From the NCBI RefSeq assembly GCF_014633365.1, contig NC_068347.1, positions 20,420,433-20,484,432 on the forward strand: a stretch of DNA of 64,000 nt. The letters run 5' to 3'. Below the pieces are notes generated by a model that saw nothing but the letters and a program-made list of their open reading frames with translations, searched no databases and was not told where the DNA came from. The position numbers and the translations under genes were made by a program. This document shows positions 10,991-21,503 of this stretch, in pieces. The stretch's first letter is position 1, and every line of letters starts with the position of its first letter. Origin of the DNA: Diospyros lotus (lineage: Eukaryota > Streptophyta > Magnoliopsida > Ericales > Ebenaceae).

Positions 10991-12592
10991 ATGGAAGCAT
11001 TGAGTCAAGCTAACGACAATAAACAAAGATTCTGCTTGGGAGGCAACCCAAGGGGAGTTCATTTTTCCTTTTCTTCTTATTTTTGCATTTATATTTTGGA
11101 TATTTTTGCCTTTTCCTTGCATTACACCTTACACTGGGGACAATATAAGTTTTAAGTGTGGGGGAAGGGATTTAGGTTGTGTTTTAATTTTATTAAAAAA
11201 AAAAGAGTTTTGCTCTTTTTCTTTGTGGTTTTCAACAATTTTTGGTTGCGTATGTCATGAACAAGATTTAATTAAGCTTGAAAAATTCATAACATGATTA
11301 AACAAGTAATCTTCTAACTTAGAATTAATTAGTCTAGTTATTTTCCTTGAGGATGGTAGTGACTAAATTTAGTAGACAAAAGCTGGTGATATTTTGAGCC
11401 TTTAGATTGACACATTCATACCAATCTCATTATTTTCTTTCATGTGAGATATTCTTCCATGGATTTGTTTTTCTAAAACTTTCCTTGATTCTCTTTGAGG
11501 TCACATTGTCACATGTATGCATGAACATGATTAAGGCCCTCTTTGTTATAAGTTAGATTAACCAAATAGCCTACCTTGTAATTAATTTTTTCCCCCTTTG
11601 TTGAATCCCTTTGAGCTTTATAGGCCATTGTCTTATTGTGAACCCACGTTACTAGCTTAAAACCCGAAAAATAATGTTTTTACCCAAGTCATAGAGCTAG
11701 TGGAGCATTGTTCATCATTATGATATGTATGGGTGTGCAAGAAATAAGTGTGGGGGAATCTAGATTTGTGGTATGGCTATGGTTGAGGAAATGGAACATG
11801 TTTTTAATCTCATTCCGTGAGTTTCGTTGTTGATGTTTTTATTATTAAAAAAAATAGAAAATTAAGAAGAAAAGAAGTGATGGAGGAAATTACTTTTAAT
11901 ATTACAAACTGTCCATGTTCATAATTCCTCCTAAAATTCCAGAGGGGCCTGTTTATACTTGATATATAAAAGGATGAAAATTGTTGCAAAGGATTGTTCC
12001 CTACTGCAAACAAAAAGTTTTCATTTGAACGATCTCTTTTTCAAATGCAGGAGTGTTACATGATTTAAATGCTTTAAAGCCAAATTGAAGAAATTGTTGA
12101 ATAGAGTGATTGGTTTTGCATGTTTTATATGTTCGAGCATGAGTAGATTCATTTTTGCTCCATTAGTTTCAATGGCTTTTGAGCTACATTCCCAAATATT
12201 TTCCACCTTGATCCTAAACCCCGTTAGAATCCTTGAAAAGTCCTTACGATTCGTGTTATGCATGTGATCCTAGTGGTGGAAGATGAGAAGATAAGCAAGC
12301 CTATGGTAGATCATTTCCATTGGAATTAATTTGAGCGAAACACATATCCTTCAAACACATAAGAGTTTGAGTGTTTATTTCTGTGAGGGTCTATGTATTT
12401 AGTTTATTCCATTTTTGAGTGAAAATGCTTACTAAGTCATTGAAAGTTGTTTAAGAATGTTTGTTCATGATGTGTTACGAGTTTTGAAAAGTTTGGTTGT
12501 TCTTTGTTGATGGCGTTGCAACCTTGGTGTTTCTTGGGAGAGTGAATTTGAATTTTGCCCGAGGACGAGCAAAAGTTAAGTGTGGGAGAATT
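10991..12592 (+). other. 3' non-coding region and polypurine tract of the Athila-like element
   Basis: No env-like or other extra ORF is recognisable in these 1.6 kb. AAGTGTGGGGGA-type purine tracts occur near 11155 and 11738, and GTGTGGGAGAA lies at 12580-12590, just before the right LTR. The last is the expected plus-strand primer. The GAGGACGAGCAAAAG sequence preceding it is typical of Athila-type elements. Confidence 0.65.
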
Positions 12593-13455
12593 TGATGAGA
12601 ATGTGAATTGTCATATTTTACTCCCTTAATATTTAGTCTTTTATACTTATTTGGTGCCTAAATGTACTCATTATTCTTATATTTTGATTTAGGAAGCAAA
12701 TGGAGGCATTAAATGCAAAACGGAGCTAATTAGGTAATTTTGGACAGTTTCGACATTGCTTTGTAATCCAAGCATAACTATCTCATTCGAGCTCCGATTG
12801 AGATGATTCAAGATGCTAAAAAACTACAACTTCCATGTTTTGAGTTTTGAGAGATATTGGCTGCATTAAGGTTGAAATCAAGCTTGAAGTTGCTACACTT
12901 GTACTGTTGACGTTATGGAATGTACCTTAGCCTGCAAGCAGATTTGACATGATTTATTTTCTGAAGTTCCCAGATTTGGAAAGACAAGAAAAATTGGAAC
13001 AGAAGCCAAGAAGAAATTACAATTGCTAGACTTGGAGGCCCAAATACATTATTCTAATCAAGGAAGTCAAGTGGGGCCCTCATTAAATTGGAGTAGTCAA
13101 GTGGCAGTTTCAATTAAATATTAAAGCAATGCAAAACAACGAGCAATTAAAGGCTAAATTGGCATTAGAATTGAAGGCCCCCACATATAATATTATATTC
13201 AAATTAAAAATTGGAATGATAGGAATTAAGGCTTAGCCCATGGAGAAGCTAGGGCTATGCACATGCTATATATATTAATTAGGTGCAGAAGGTATGGACG
13301 AACAGAATTAATAGAGGAGAATCAGCGAGTGGCGTTGAAAGGAAGCTGCGGATTGGGACGTAAGAAGAAAGACACCTCTCTCCCTTCTTTTCTCTAACTT
13401 TTCCTTTGAGTTTTCATCATAGCCCTACATGGCTAATATTTTATAATTAATTAAT
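12593..13455 (+). repeat. 3' LTR of the Athila-like element, truncated
   Basis: It starts TGATGAGAATG and follows the 5' LTR through the shared CTAATATTTTATAATT tract near 13433. It then diverges into unrelated DNA. About 730 bp of its 3' part, including the terminal CA, are missing, presumably by deletion. Substitutions relative to the 5' LTR are scattered throughout. Confidence 0.85.
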
Positions 13456-13500
13456 TTTTTTAGGGTAATAAGGATGCCAACCTCAAACTAGGATTTGGAA

Positions 13501-13650
13501 CAGGGCCAGCTCAAGGCATAGGCCACTAGGGCCCCAAAAAGCTGAGGCCCAAAAAAATTATACTATTCAAATATTAAATAGTTTTTATTATTTTTTAGAG
13601 GGCCCCAAAATTTATTATTGCCTAGGGCCCAAGTGAACCTTAGGCCGGCA
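13501..13650. repeat. Short palindromic element with CAGGGCC ends
   Basis: CAGGGCCAGCTCAAGGCATA at one side faces CCTAGGGCCC...CTTAGGCCGGC at the other in inverted orientation, with an AT-rich centre flanked by GGGCCCC. This resembles a degenerate short hAT-type MITE (CAGGGCCGGCTC family). No 8-bp target duplication is obvious. Confidence 0.4.
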
Positions 13651-14247
13651 TGAATTTGGAATCCATCAGAAGACAAAAATGTCATACATCTCAAGTCATC
13701 ATGTCGGGCTTGATCACAACTTAGTAATAAATCCCAATTGGTCAACAATGTGTTGAGTCAATAGTACTTGTTGAATTCCCAATCAACTAAAATTAACTCT
13801 GAGGGTTAACTTTGTCAATTCTAGGAAGCATCCATTATCCATATATAATTTGTTGCCCACTGTGGTCCTTACGCACATCTACATATTTGATAAGATCACG
13901 TTTTAGGTTTGGGTACCCTATCTATAAACGAGTTTCTTAAATCTTTCTTCATTCAAATAATTTAACTATTCCTGATGTATGTGGATGTAGAGCAACATTT
14001 AAATTTTTTTGATTTAAATAATTCATTGTTTGTACTACCCTTTTGGGTATCCACATTTGTACTATGTTGTTTCTCTTAGGTTGGTATCTCCATCTAGGTT
14101 GTTTCCATTCTCTTTTAGGTATTTTGTACTTTGGTTTGGGTTTTGAATTTTTCTTTGAAATTAATGTGGTTAAATTTTTCTCTATTGCATTCTTTTTTAC
14201 TAATAGTTTATTATTTTGAGTTTTTAATATTTGTTTTCTTCATGTTG
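13651..14247. other. No recognisable feature
   Basis: AT-rich sequence with no supported coding region. It may be the outer part of the minus-strand Gypsy LTR that begins near 14250, but no partner copy is present to show it. Confidence 0.5.
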
Positions 14248-14640
14248 TCAGTCCTTGGATTTAACAAGTAAATTCTCTGCTAATTGAGAGAATTTAAGGC
14301 AAAAATTAGGAGGAAATTGGAGAGCGAATCGAAGAAAAAGAATGAATAAAAATTGGTGAAAGAGAGAAGCAGGATCAAGAGAGAAAATCAAAAGAGAAAG
14401 ATAAAATGTTCTTTGAAAATATACTTTAATAATTCTTTCATTCAATTGGATAAGTTTATATACAAATTCAACAAAGGCAGTAGTGATGATTTGGCACTAT
14501 TGAGTCTGTCATTTCAAATGTACAACCTTTAGTAGCTTGCTATAGTATAACTCTATAACTATCAAGCCAAAAGTATTAAATTACCCTCATATAAGAATTA
14601 AGTTCCTAATAATTTTTTCCCTTTAAAAAATTTATTGTCC
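14248..14640 (-). repeat. Partial LTR of a minus-strand Gypsy chromovirus-type element
   Basis: On the minus strand, the end of Pol is followed by the purine-rich AAAGGGAAAAAATTATTAGG at about 14614-14633. A TATA-like TATATAAAC follows near 14455-14463, then CT-rich leader DNA. That is the layout of a 3' LTR. The outer limit cannot be set without a second copy. Confidence 0.5.
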
Positions 14641-14848
14641 TCAAGAAATAGAGAGAAGACAGGCAACTTGAGGGAACTGAGTGAGCAAGTTCGATAGATA
14701 CTCCCAAGTATTGTTATTAGGATGGTAATGTGTCCATTAAACTAAAACTTGTGTTAAAGGAGAACCATGTCTGTATACCATCCTTTTGTCCATAACATAG
14801 CAGGTTCCACTAAAAGATGAGCATTAAATGTAAATGAGTCAAAGAAGG
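14641..14848 (-). pseudogene. Gypsy Pol C-terminal chromodomain fragment
   Basis: Reading the minus strand in changing frames gives a Thr-Gln-Val-Leu-Val-Gln-Trp block with Asn-Asn-Thr-Trp-Glu-Tyr, the end of a chromodomain, near 14675-14755. A Leu-Glu-Asp-like Pol terminus follows. Such chromodomains direct integration of plant chromoviruses. The fragment continues the integrase at 17549-18460; the two were one gene before the solo LTR at 14849-17543 inserted. The shared GAAGG duplication at the junctions supports this. Confidence 0.7.
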
Positions 14849-17543
14849 TGTAACGGCTCGCCTCCCGGAGCCCCCGTGCACCAAGAGGATCTGTGAGAGG
14901 GTCATTACTAAAATGATACTGAACAATAACACAAGTACATCTCATATACAACCCTTATTAAAATCTTATTCTTCTTTTCTTCTTTTTTTTTTTCTCCATA
15001 TAACATCTCATAATCGTCATTACATAGCTGATCACTGTGTGCCCATTTGGCTACATAATACACATATATCTTAACATAAAACATTAACCTTAACACACGC
15101 ATAATGACACCCTAGGATCTAGTTTTGGGAGAGCTCTGCACTTGTTATCCTAACTAGACGATCTGGACCCAACTCTATCGTACACACCTGTGGTCTCGAG
15201 ATACACTTACCTAGAATGATGAAAAGCAAACATGAGTCGCGAGACTCAGCAAGCTCATGAAATGAAGGCTATAGGTTACAGACAAGACTATTCCCATGAC
15301 ACCCCATGTAGTTCATGCCAATGCAACGCCATGTCATGCCATGCCCAATACCTGCCTTATTTCTAGATGCACAAACATATAATAAATTTCACATAAACGG
15401 TCCTTGGGGCCCACATAAAACACACACTGGCACCCAAGTCCCACATACATACCTGTTGGCAGCCTTCTATAGGCTACCTCCATACCATTTCCCTTCAATG
15501 TCCATTCCTGTCACTCACAACATAATCTGTTATCGTAGGTCTCACCCCAAGGTCTTTATGTTGTCGTGGGTCTCACCCCAGGGTCTTATTGTTCCTGTGG
15601 GTCTCACCCCAAGGTCTTTATGTTGTCGTGGGTCTCACCCCAAGGTCTTATCGCGGCCACGTTGTGGACCACGCCGCTGTGGATCTCACCCCAAGGTCTT
15701 ATCGTGAGCCACGCCTACCACCCCTACTAATCACCTATAACCACACACTTTTACCATGTAGTGCAACAATTAGGTAATGCAGCGGCTTTTGCAGCATAAA
15801 CGTGATGACAAGGCCCCCATAAACCAAGCGTCAGGCCATGCTACGCCCACATAGGAATACACACATGCAATATGCTCTAAATGCACCGGCTCACCTAGGG
15901 AACCCAAGTTGGCTCTTGGACCGACTGAGTTATGCAAATGCTCACACACCCCGTCACACACAAAGCATGTCCCAACAGTGAAAGCAACCCAAGCCCTATG
16001 TAACACACACATCATGATATGCACAAGCTAAGGCAGGAATCTGGCAGTACTAGCTCTTCTGGCCCGTCTAGCGCTTATCGTAACAGCTGATGACTGGCGG
16101 CCATATATCCAGCCATCAACTGCCACGACCAACGATCGACAGTCAGTGACTTTGTACCCCATACCCTTAAGACACACATAGATAACATTAAACTTTATAT
16201 CTTCCCAGCTTAACTTTACACAACATTCCTCCATAACTCTTCATGTACATAACCGCAATACATCGTGATACCATTCTCATTCCTTCTCATTCACATAAAA
16301 CCATCTCAGCATACATAATAAATTATTAATATAACCCCATTAAACCATAAACAACTTTTCTAAGAACCTAGCCTAATGGGTACGACATCATTCTCAAGGG
16401 AAGCAGGGCGATACAAGACCCCATGACAAACCTAAGAAATGATAGCAAAGAATCATTTATGTAGCTTATTTAACCACCAATAAACCCATTATTAACATAT
16501 AAGACATAAGGTAGTGGCCACACGGATTTGCGTTATTAATGCGTGGAACTGAGTCAAGGTGAGAGAGGGTTTAAAATATGAAAAATAATGAAGACTCTCG
16601 CAGGAAATGAAGAACATGAGGGGAGGGTTAAGAGCTTGCCTTCAATTACTTGACCGATTCTTGCCTCCTTTGTGCTCTCGATACGAAGCAAAACGTTCTA
16701 TAAGAAATAACAAGTTCACGACTCAAATTAATTGAGTTTAATCACTCAATCCACATAATCTAACTGTGAAAAATCAATAATGTAAATATATAACACTTCC
16801 AGTAATTAAACCACTTACCGGAATATTTTAAACACCGAATAGCCTCAAAAAACCCCTTAATTACCTAACTTTTCTTCCAAATTCCTCCATTTTCTTCACT
16901 GTGTGCGCGTTGCTTCTTCTCCCATTCTTTCCTCTGAAATTGTTGCTCGAAGAAGGCTGAAATTGGCCTTTAAATTGCCCAAAATAAAGGGTAAAGGGCA
17001 CGGCCACGTGGCAGCTGTTGGGCCTGCGCACGCAACCACCGCCTTTGGGACTGAAACGACGTCGTTTCGGTCCCCCCTTGGCTGATTAAAATTAGCAAAA
17101 TCCCCCAGTGCGCGCACAGCCTCAGCCAAGAATCGATCCCGCGTCCCCTACCTGCACACGCGCACGCGTAACGGCTCGGTTGCCACTCACCTTTAACCAT
17201 TATACGCCTCCCACTATATTTAACGTGATCCTCAGCCTATTTTTGAAAATTGCACCAGCACCCAAAAACTTTCAAAAATGCCACTCACGCCCCCACACTT
17301 CTTTTATTCCTTATTACACTTACACCCCAACTTTCCAGAAATTCACCTAAACAATTTTATTTTAATATTTCATTTTTCCATAAATATTCCCAAATAATTT
17401 AATTAATTACCCTTAATTTCCTATTGTCTCTAACAATATTCCCGTTAATTATTATTTTCTCTTAATTCCTCAAATATTTCTTAATGACTTCAAACACCAA
17501 AATTTAATAATCAATATTTATCTCCAAATTTCGGGATATTACA
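14849..17543 (+). mobile_element. Solo LTR of a Ty3/Gypsy element, TSD GAAGG
   Basis: The element runs from TGTAACGGCTCG to GGGATATTACA, 2695 bp. It is bounded by identical GAAGG pentamers at 14844-14848 and 17544-17548. No retroviral-type coding sequence lies inside, so it is a single LTR left by recombination between two LTRs. TGTAACG...ATTACA termini are typical of large plant chromovirus LTRs (Tekay/Del type). The short internal ORFs at 15315-15707 and elsewhere are chance reading frames. It split an older Gypsy pol gene. Confidence 0.88.
15529..15705. repeat. 31-bp tandem repeats inside the solo LTR
   Basis: Four consecutive 31-bp units occupy 15529-15652, each containing GTCTCACCCCAAGGTCTTAT with small variations. 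A diverged partial unit lies at about 15682-15705. Internal tandem repeats are common in U3 regions of large LTRs, where they may act as enhancer-like blocks; that role is inference. Confidence 0.85.
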
Positions 17544-17548
17544 GAAGG

Positions 17549-18460
17549 ACTAACCAATTGTGTTCCTACTGATTTTTTAAGCATTGACACATGGAATGCG
17601 AGATGAATTTGAGTGTTAAAAGGCAACTGGAGTTTGTAAGCTACAATCCCAAACTTAGCTGAAATAGGAAAAGGGCCATAAAATTTAGGACTTAAGTTGG
17701 AAAGCTACCCATGAAAAAGAGCCCGTTGATGGGAGTGTTTCAACTTAAGATACACCACATCTCCCATTACAAACTCCATTTTACTTTGTTTCCAATTAGC
17801 AAACTGCTTTATCTTATTTTGTGCAGTAGCTAATTCCTTTTGTATCAACTATAACATACCGTATCTCTGTTACAAATAAGTATCAACATCAACAATTGAG
17901 TTTGGATCCAAAGTGGCAGGTAGATAGGGAGGCTTATAACCATATAAAGCTTCAAAATGGGGACATTTTAATGGAGTTATGATAGTAAGAATTGTATCAT
18001 TGTTGGGCTAAAGAAAGTCATTTGTGCCAAACCTGTAGATGTAGAAAATAGAGACAATAAAGGTAAATCTCCAAACATTGGTTAACCTTTTCCATTTGTC
18101 CATTTGATTCCGGGTGATAAGTAATTGACATAGCATCTAAGTACCTAAGGATTTAAACAGTTTCTGCCATAATAAGCTTGCAAAGACCTTATCCCTATCA
18201 AAAACTATGGAATGAGGAATTCTATTTAACTTGACAATATGATCCTAGAACATCTTGGCCACTTCTTGAGCTATAAAAGGATGTGAGAAACTAAGAATAT
18301 GGAAAAATTTGTGAATCGGTCCACCACCACCAAAATATAATATTTGCCCTTTGATTTAGACAATCCTTCCACAAAATCCATGGAGCCTGTATAGGCGTCA
18401 CCAATGACTATAATAATCCAAGGACTACTTTTCATGCTTATAGGGTTAACAAACATCACA
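17549..18460 (-). pseudogene. Gypsy integrase fragment (chromovirus type)
   Basis: On the minus strand, 18460 to about 18280 encodes Gly-Ser-Met-Asp-Phe-Val-Glu-Gly-Leu and Leu-Val-Val-Val-Asp-Arg-Phe-Thr, the first part of the DDE core. Near 17590-17850 the C-terminal integrase region appears: Gly-Asp-Val-Val-Tyr-Leu-Lys-Leu, then Leu-Ser-Pro-Lys-Phe-Tyr-Gly-Pro-Phe and Phe-His-Val-Ser-Met-Leu-Lys. These belong to Ty3/Gypsy Pol. Frameshifts and stops are frequent. Nothing upstream (higher coordinates) of the core is recognisable, so the element is truncated there. Confidence 0.8.
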
Positions 18461-19599
18461 AGCCAACAGAAAATCCATCACATTTAAGTGGTATTTGAAT
18501 TAAATGTTGTCCACATTATGTAATTACATCTATTGTTGAGTATTTGAATCGTGTCCATATGTTGTTGGTTGGTTGGTCACACTTGATCCTTGAGTTAGGT
18601 GGCTCCAGTTTGCTGTTGTCTTCACAATTTGTCAACCTTTTGCTGCTAAAGGTGGCTGGCTGTTGTTGCATTCTTTCCATTCCATTTTAGCCCTGGTGGT
18701 TTAAAGCTAAAATCACCTGTGACAACAACTAAGCTTTTTATTTGTCTCGAGTCATGAAAAGTCTTGGAATGGTTTTAATGATTGTATACAAACAAATACT
18801 AAATTCAATCAATCTGATGAATTAAATAAATTTTCAGATAATAACATATTTGATATATGTATACAATATACCTCATATGTCATGACCTTAGTAGTTTTGT
18901 TGTACAAGACTCTCATTCCCCTCATCACATTCTATTGTTTCACTTGGGAAGACATTGTTGGCACTACGTACAACCTTTTAGCACCATTAACACCAGCACT
19001 TGGACTAGTGCTAGCAATTTCTTGAGTGAAATCTCTTCCTTTGCCCCTACTCCATGCCATTTGGTTATGTTGTTTGAACTAAACATTCATTAACAACAAG
19101 AAAACTAATAGTTATAAAAGATTTGCCAATCACACCCAAGAGTTAGAAACTTTAACAACCCAAGCTTGTCCAAGATTAGAAACCCCCCACTAAACCCTTA
19201 ATTTGCCAATCCCTGTAACCGACTTTTCACACAATTTTACTAAATAATAAAGAAAACAACCATATTCATACTCGCATCAACAACCATCAAAATTAAATGA
19301 GAATTTGACAACCATCAACAACCATAAAAAATAAATAAAAAAGGAATAGGACAAAAATACCATCAACAACCAAATTATTTAATCACAATATTTGAGAATT
19401 TGATATAAGGAAAAAGGAATTGATCAAAGGAAAAATATTAAATGAGCATTTGTTACCAATATTGACTCCATGTCTCATCACAGTGGCACTTGTATTGCAC
19501 TCATTTCGTTTACTCATGTTTCTTAAATGCAGGAAAAATAAAAATCAAATACAAAGATTAAATGATAGTTAAATATAATTTGATTTTGTTAAGTTCTAT
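18461..19599. other. No supported gene; probable 3' flank of the Mutator-like gene
   Basis: AT-rich DNA between the Gypsy remnant and the minus-strand transposase gene. The ORF at 18857-19093 has no recognised motif. A terminal inverted repeat for the Mutator-like element would be expected hereabouts but I could not pair one with the other side. Confidence 0.5.
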
Positions 19600-20024
19600 T
19601 AATCAAGACTTTACCTCATCATGCCTCGAAGTTGACTTGCACCCCTTCTTTATTGTGGCTAAATTCCTTGCATTTAGAGCACCTAATTGTTAAACTTGTC
19701 CTAAAATATTTACTAATATTATTTTTTGGTTCGTCTCTGTCCTTCTTTCTCTTTAGCTTTGGTCTGCCTAGTCGTTTCTTAAGTTCAGGTGGTTAAATAG
19801 TTGGATACTCTAAATCTGACCACAATTTCATACCTCTCACTAGTTCCAAACAAAAACTGTATGACTTCAAGTAAGTCTTTTTCCTATACCGCTTTGCAAT
19901 GTAGTTCTCATGATTTAGTTGTTTATAAAACAAAGCACATACAACATGTTGGCAAGGTATCCCTTTCAAGTTCCAACTCCTATAAGTACATGTCATGTTC
20001 TTTAAGGCCACATTATGCCCATAT
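19600..20024 (-). pseudogene. Mutator-like transposase, C-terminal SWIM and zinc-knuckle part
   Basis: The minus strand encodes the SWIM zinc-binding block: Cys-Thr-Tyr-Arg-Ser-Trp-Asn-Leu-Lys-Gly-Ile-Pro-Cys-Gln-His (about 19938-19985), followed by Ala-Leu-Phe and a Tyr-Leu-Lys-Ser-Tyr block. The first Cys-X-Cys pair has Tyr in place of its second Cys. Further on, about 19633-19682, a Cys-X2-Cys-X4-His knuckle is present with its last Cys displaced by a frameshift. This order, SWIM then CCHC knuckle, is that of plant MULE transposases. The N-terminal half lies at 21504-22751; the DDE catalytic domain between them is absent. Confidence 0.85.
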
Positions 20025-21503
20025 TGTAACGACCCCACTCCTGGAGTCCCCATGACTAAGGAAATTGAGAAGACACCTTAAAAGAATGGGTATAAAATAA
20101 AATTCAATTAGGAACATCCACACCATTACACAAAATAATACATACTACAACCATTTTTCCATTCAAATAAGATAAGCATCAATCTTTACATCCCACTAAG
20201 CTTTCCCATATGATAGTGGAAGCCATAAGCCTTCACTTACAACATCATTCATTTAACACACACATTAGGGCTCACTCGCCCACACCTCTCAATAGAATTA
20301 CAACAAATTTAGACTACCTTCCTTTGCACCCAAACTATCCCCAAGACTTTTTAGTTAAGAGAGCTCTGTACACATCTAACCTAAAAGAAACATGTTCCAC
20401 CAGAATCACCCTTCACCTTAGCCTCGCCTTTACTTGGAATGATGTAAAACAAGAATGAACCACAAGGCCCAACAAGTATGATACTAAAAGAAAAGGGCAT
20501 GAGAATATAGATTCCACCACTAGGTAGACTCATGAAATACCAAACCATCAGTGACATGAGGCAGCAAATGCCATTAAAAGATAGGAATACATAATAGCAT
20601 GAGTCCACAATAGATGTAAAACACAATGGCATAAGTCAACAATGAATGGAGACGCCATAGCTCGAGTCAGTAATGAGTAAACCCATCAATGAGGAGCAAT
20701 GCAACACAACTCCATTAACATCATCACATGCACCTATGTCGTGCGTCATCCTCATATGCTCAATGAATGAGGTTTGCAAATCTTGAAAATCACATAAACT
20801 CATACATACATATTAAGTGACTTTTGGGGATTTTTAGCTCAACCTAAGGTCTGTGCCCATAAATAACATATGATCCTTGGGGCTCATTAGCTCAACCCAA
20901 GGTTTTATCATACCAGATGCCATGAGGTCTTTGGGACCTATTAGCTCAACTCAAGGACTATACCCATATACAACATATGAACCTTGAGGCTATTAGCTCA
21001 ACTCAAAGCCTTGACACACAAATATCATACAAAAACATAACGTTCATATCACATTATATATATATTCACCAACCTCCACTAAACTAGAAGAAGCCACCCA
21101 AGGGAAGGGAGAAGATGATGGAAGATCAACAACTGATCTCCAAAATTCCTTCTTGAAACACCAATGACCAAAGGAGAAAGAGAGAAGAAGAAAAGGAAAA
21201 AGGAAGAAAAAGCCACTGCCTCACAAGGCACTCTCATTCCACTAGTTTCTACAAACTTTTCCAAGTTTCCTCTCCCACTGATTTATATGGTGGATGGCTT
21301 GGAAAATCATGCCTCAACAGAAATTGGTTGACAACTTGAAGGCATTTGTCAATAGCCAGAGGCCAGGCTTCATGATTGTTCGACAAACTCAACACCATTG
21401 ATCAATAGTTTCCTCCTTTCCCCCTCTGATCGATTGACAGACCACACGGAACGAGTGACCGGTAGAAGCCACGTGATGCCTAAAAATAAAATTCATTCTA
21501 CTG
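20025..21503 (+). mobile_element. Solo LTR of a Gypsy element inside the transposase gene
   Basis: It starts TGTAACGACCCCACTCCTGG, like the 14849 solo LTR, and shares further landmarks with it: GAGAGCTCTG(C/T)AC and a (T)T(A/G)GAATGATG block. CATAT precedes the start (20020-20024) and recurs at 21504-21508, which would be the target duplication. That places the right end after ATTCTACTG, not the expected ATTACA, so the right boundary is less certain. No coding domain is present. Confidence 0.65.
20822..21012. repeat. Imperfect ~52-bp tandem repeats in the second solo LTR
   Basis: Three to four units contain TTAGCTCAACCCAAGG-like text preceded by CCTTGGGG or CCTTGAGG. The core resembles the GTCTCACCCCAAGG core of the repeats at 15529-15705, in the same relative part of the LTR. 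Confidence 0.7.

Larger units (their letters stand above)
3415..13455 (+). mobile_element. Athila-like Ty3/Gypsy LTR retrotransposon, decayed
   Basis: Homologous direct repeats start with TGATGAGAA at 3415 and TGATGAGAA-like at 12593. They enclose a primer site, gag, protease, reverse transcriptase, RNase H and integrase in Ty3/Gypsy order, then a long 3' non-coding tract and a purine-rich tract. The primer site TGGCATCGTTGCCGAGGA, the gag signature around CGIC...HPTNIC and the GAGGACGAGCAAAAG tract before the right LTR fit the Athila/Tat side of Gypsy. All genes carry stops and frameshifts. The right LTR loses homology near 13455, so its last ~730 bp and the right target duplication are missing. 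A hAT-type MITE sits inside gag. The two LTRs differ at many positions, so the insertion is old. Confidence 0.9.

Noticed and set aside
11106..12267. Env-like ORF in the Athila-type element
   Set aside because: Only short unrelated ORFs exist between integrase and the right LTR; no signal peptide plus transmembrane pattern in a long frame.
15315..15777. Overlapping ORFs of 130 and 62 codons
   Set aside because: They run through 31-bp tandem repeats inside the solo LTR; the repeated residues come from the repeat, not from a protein.
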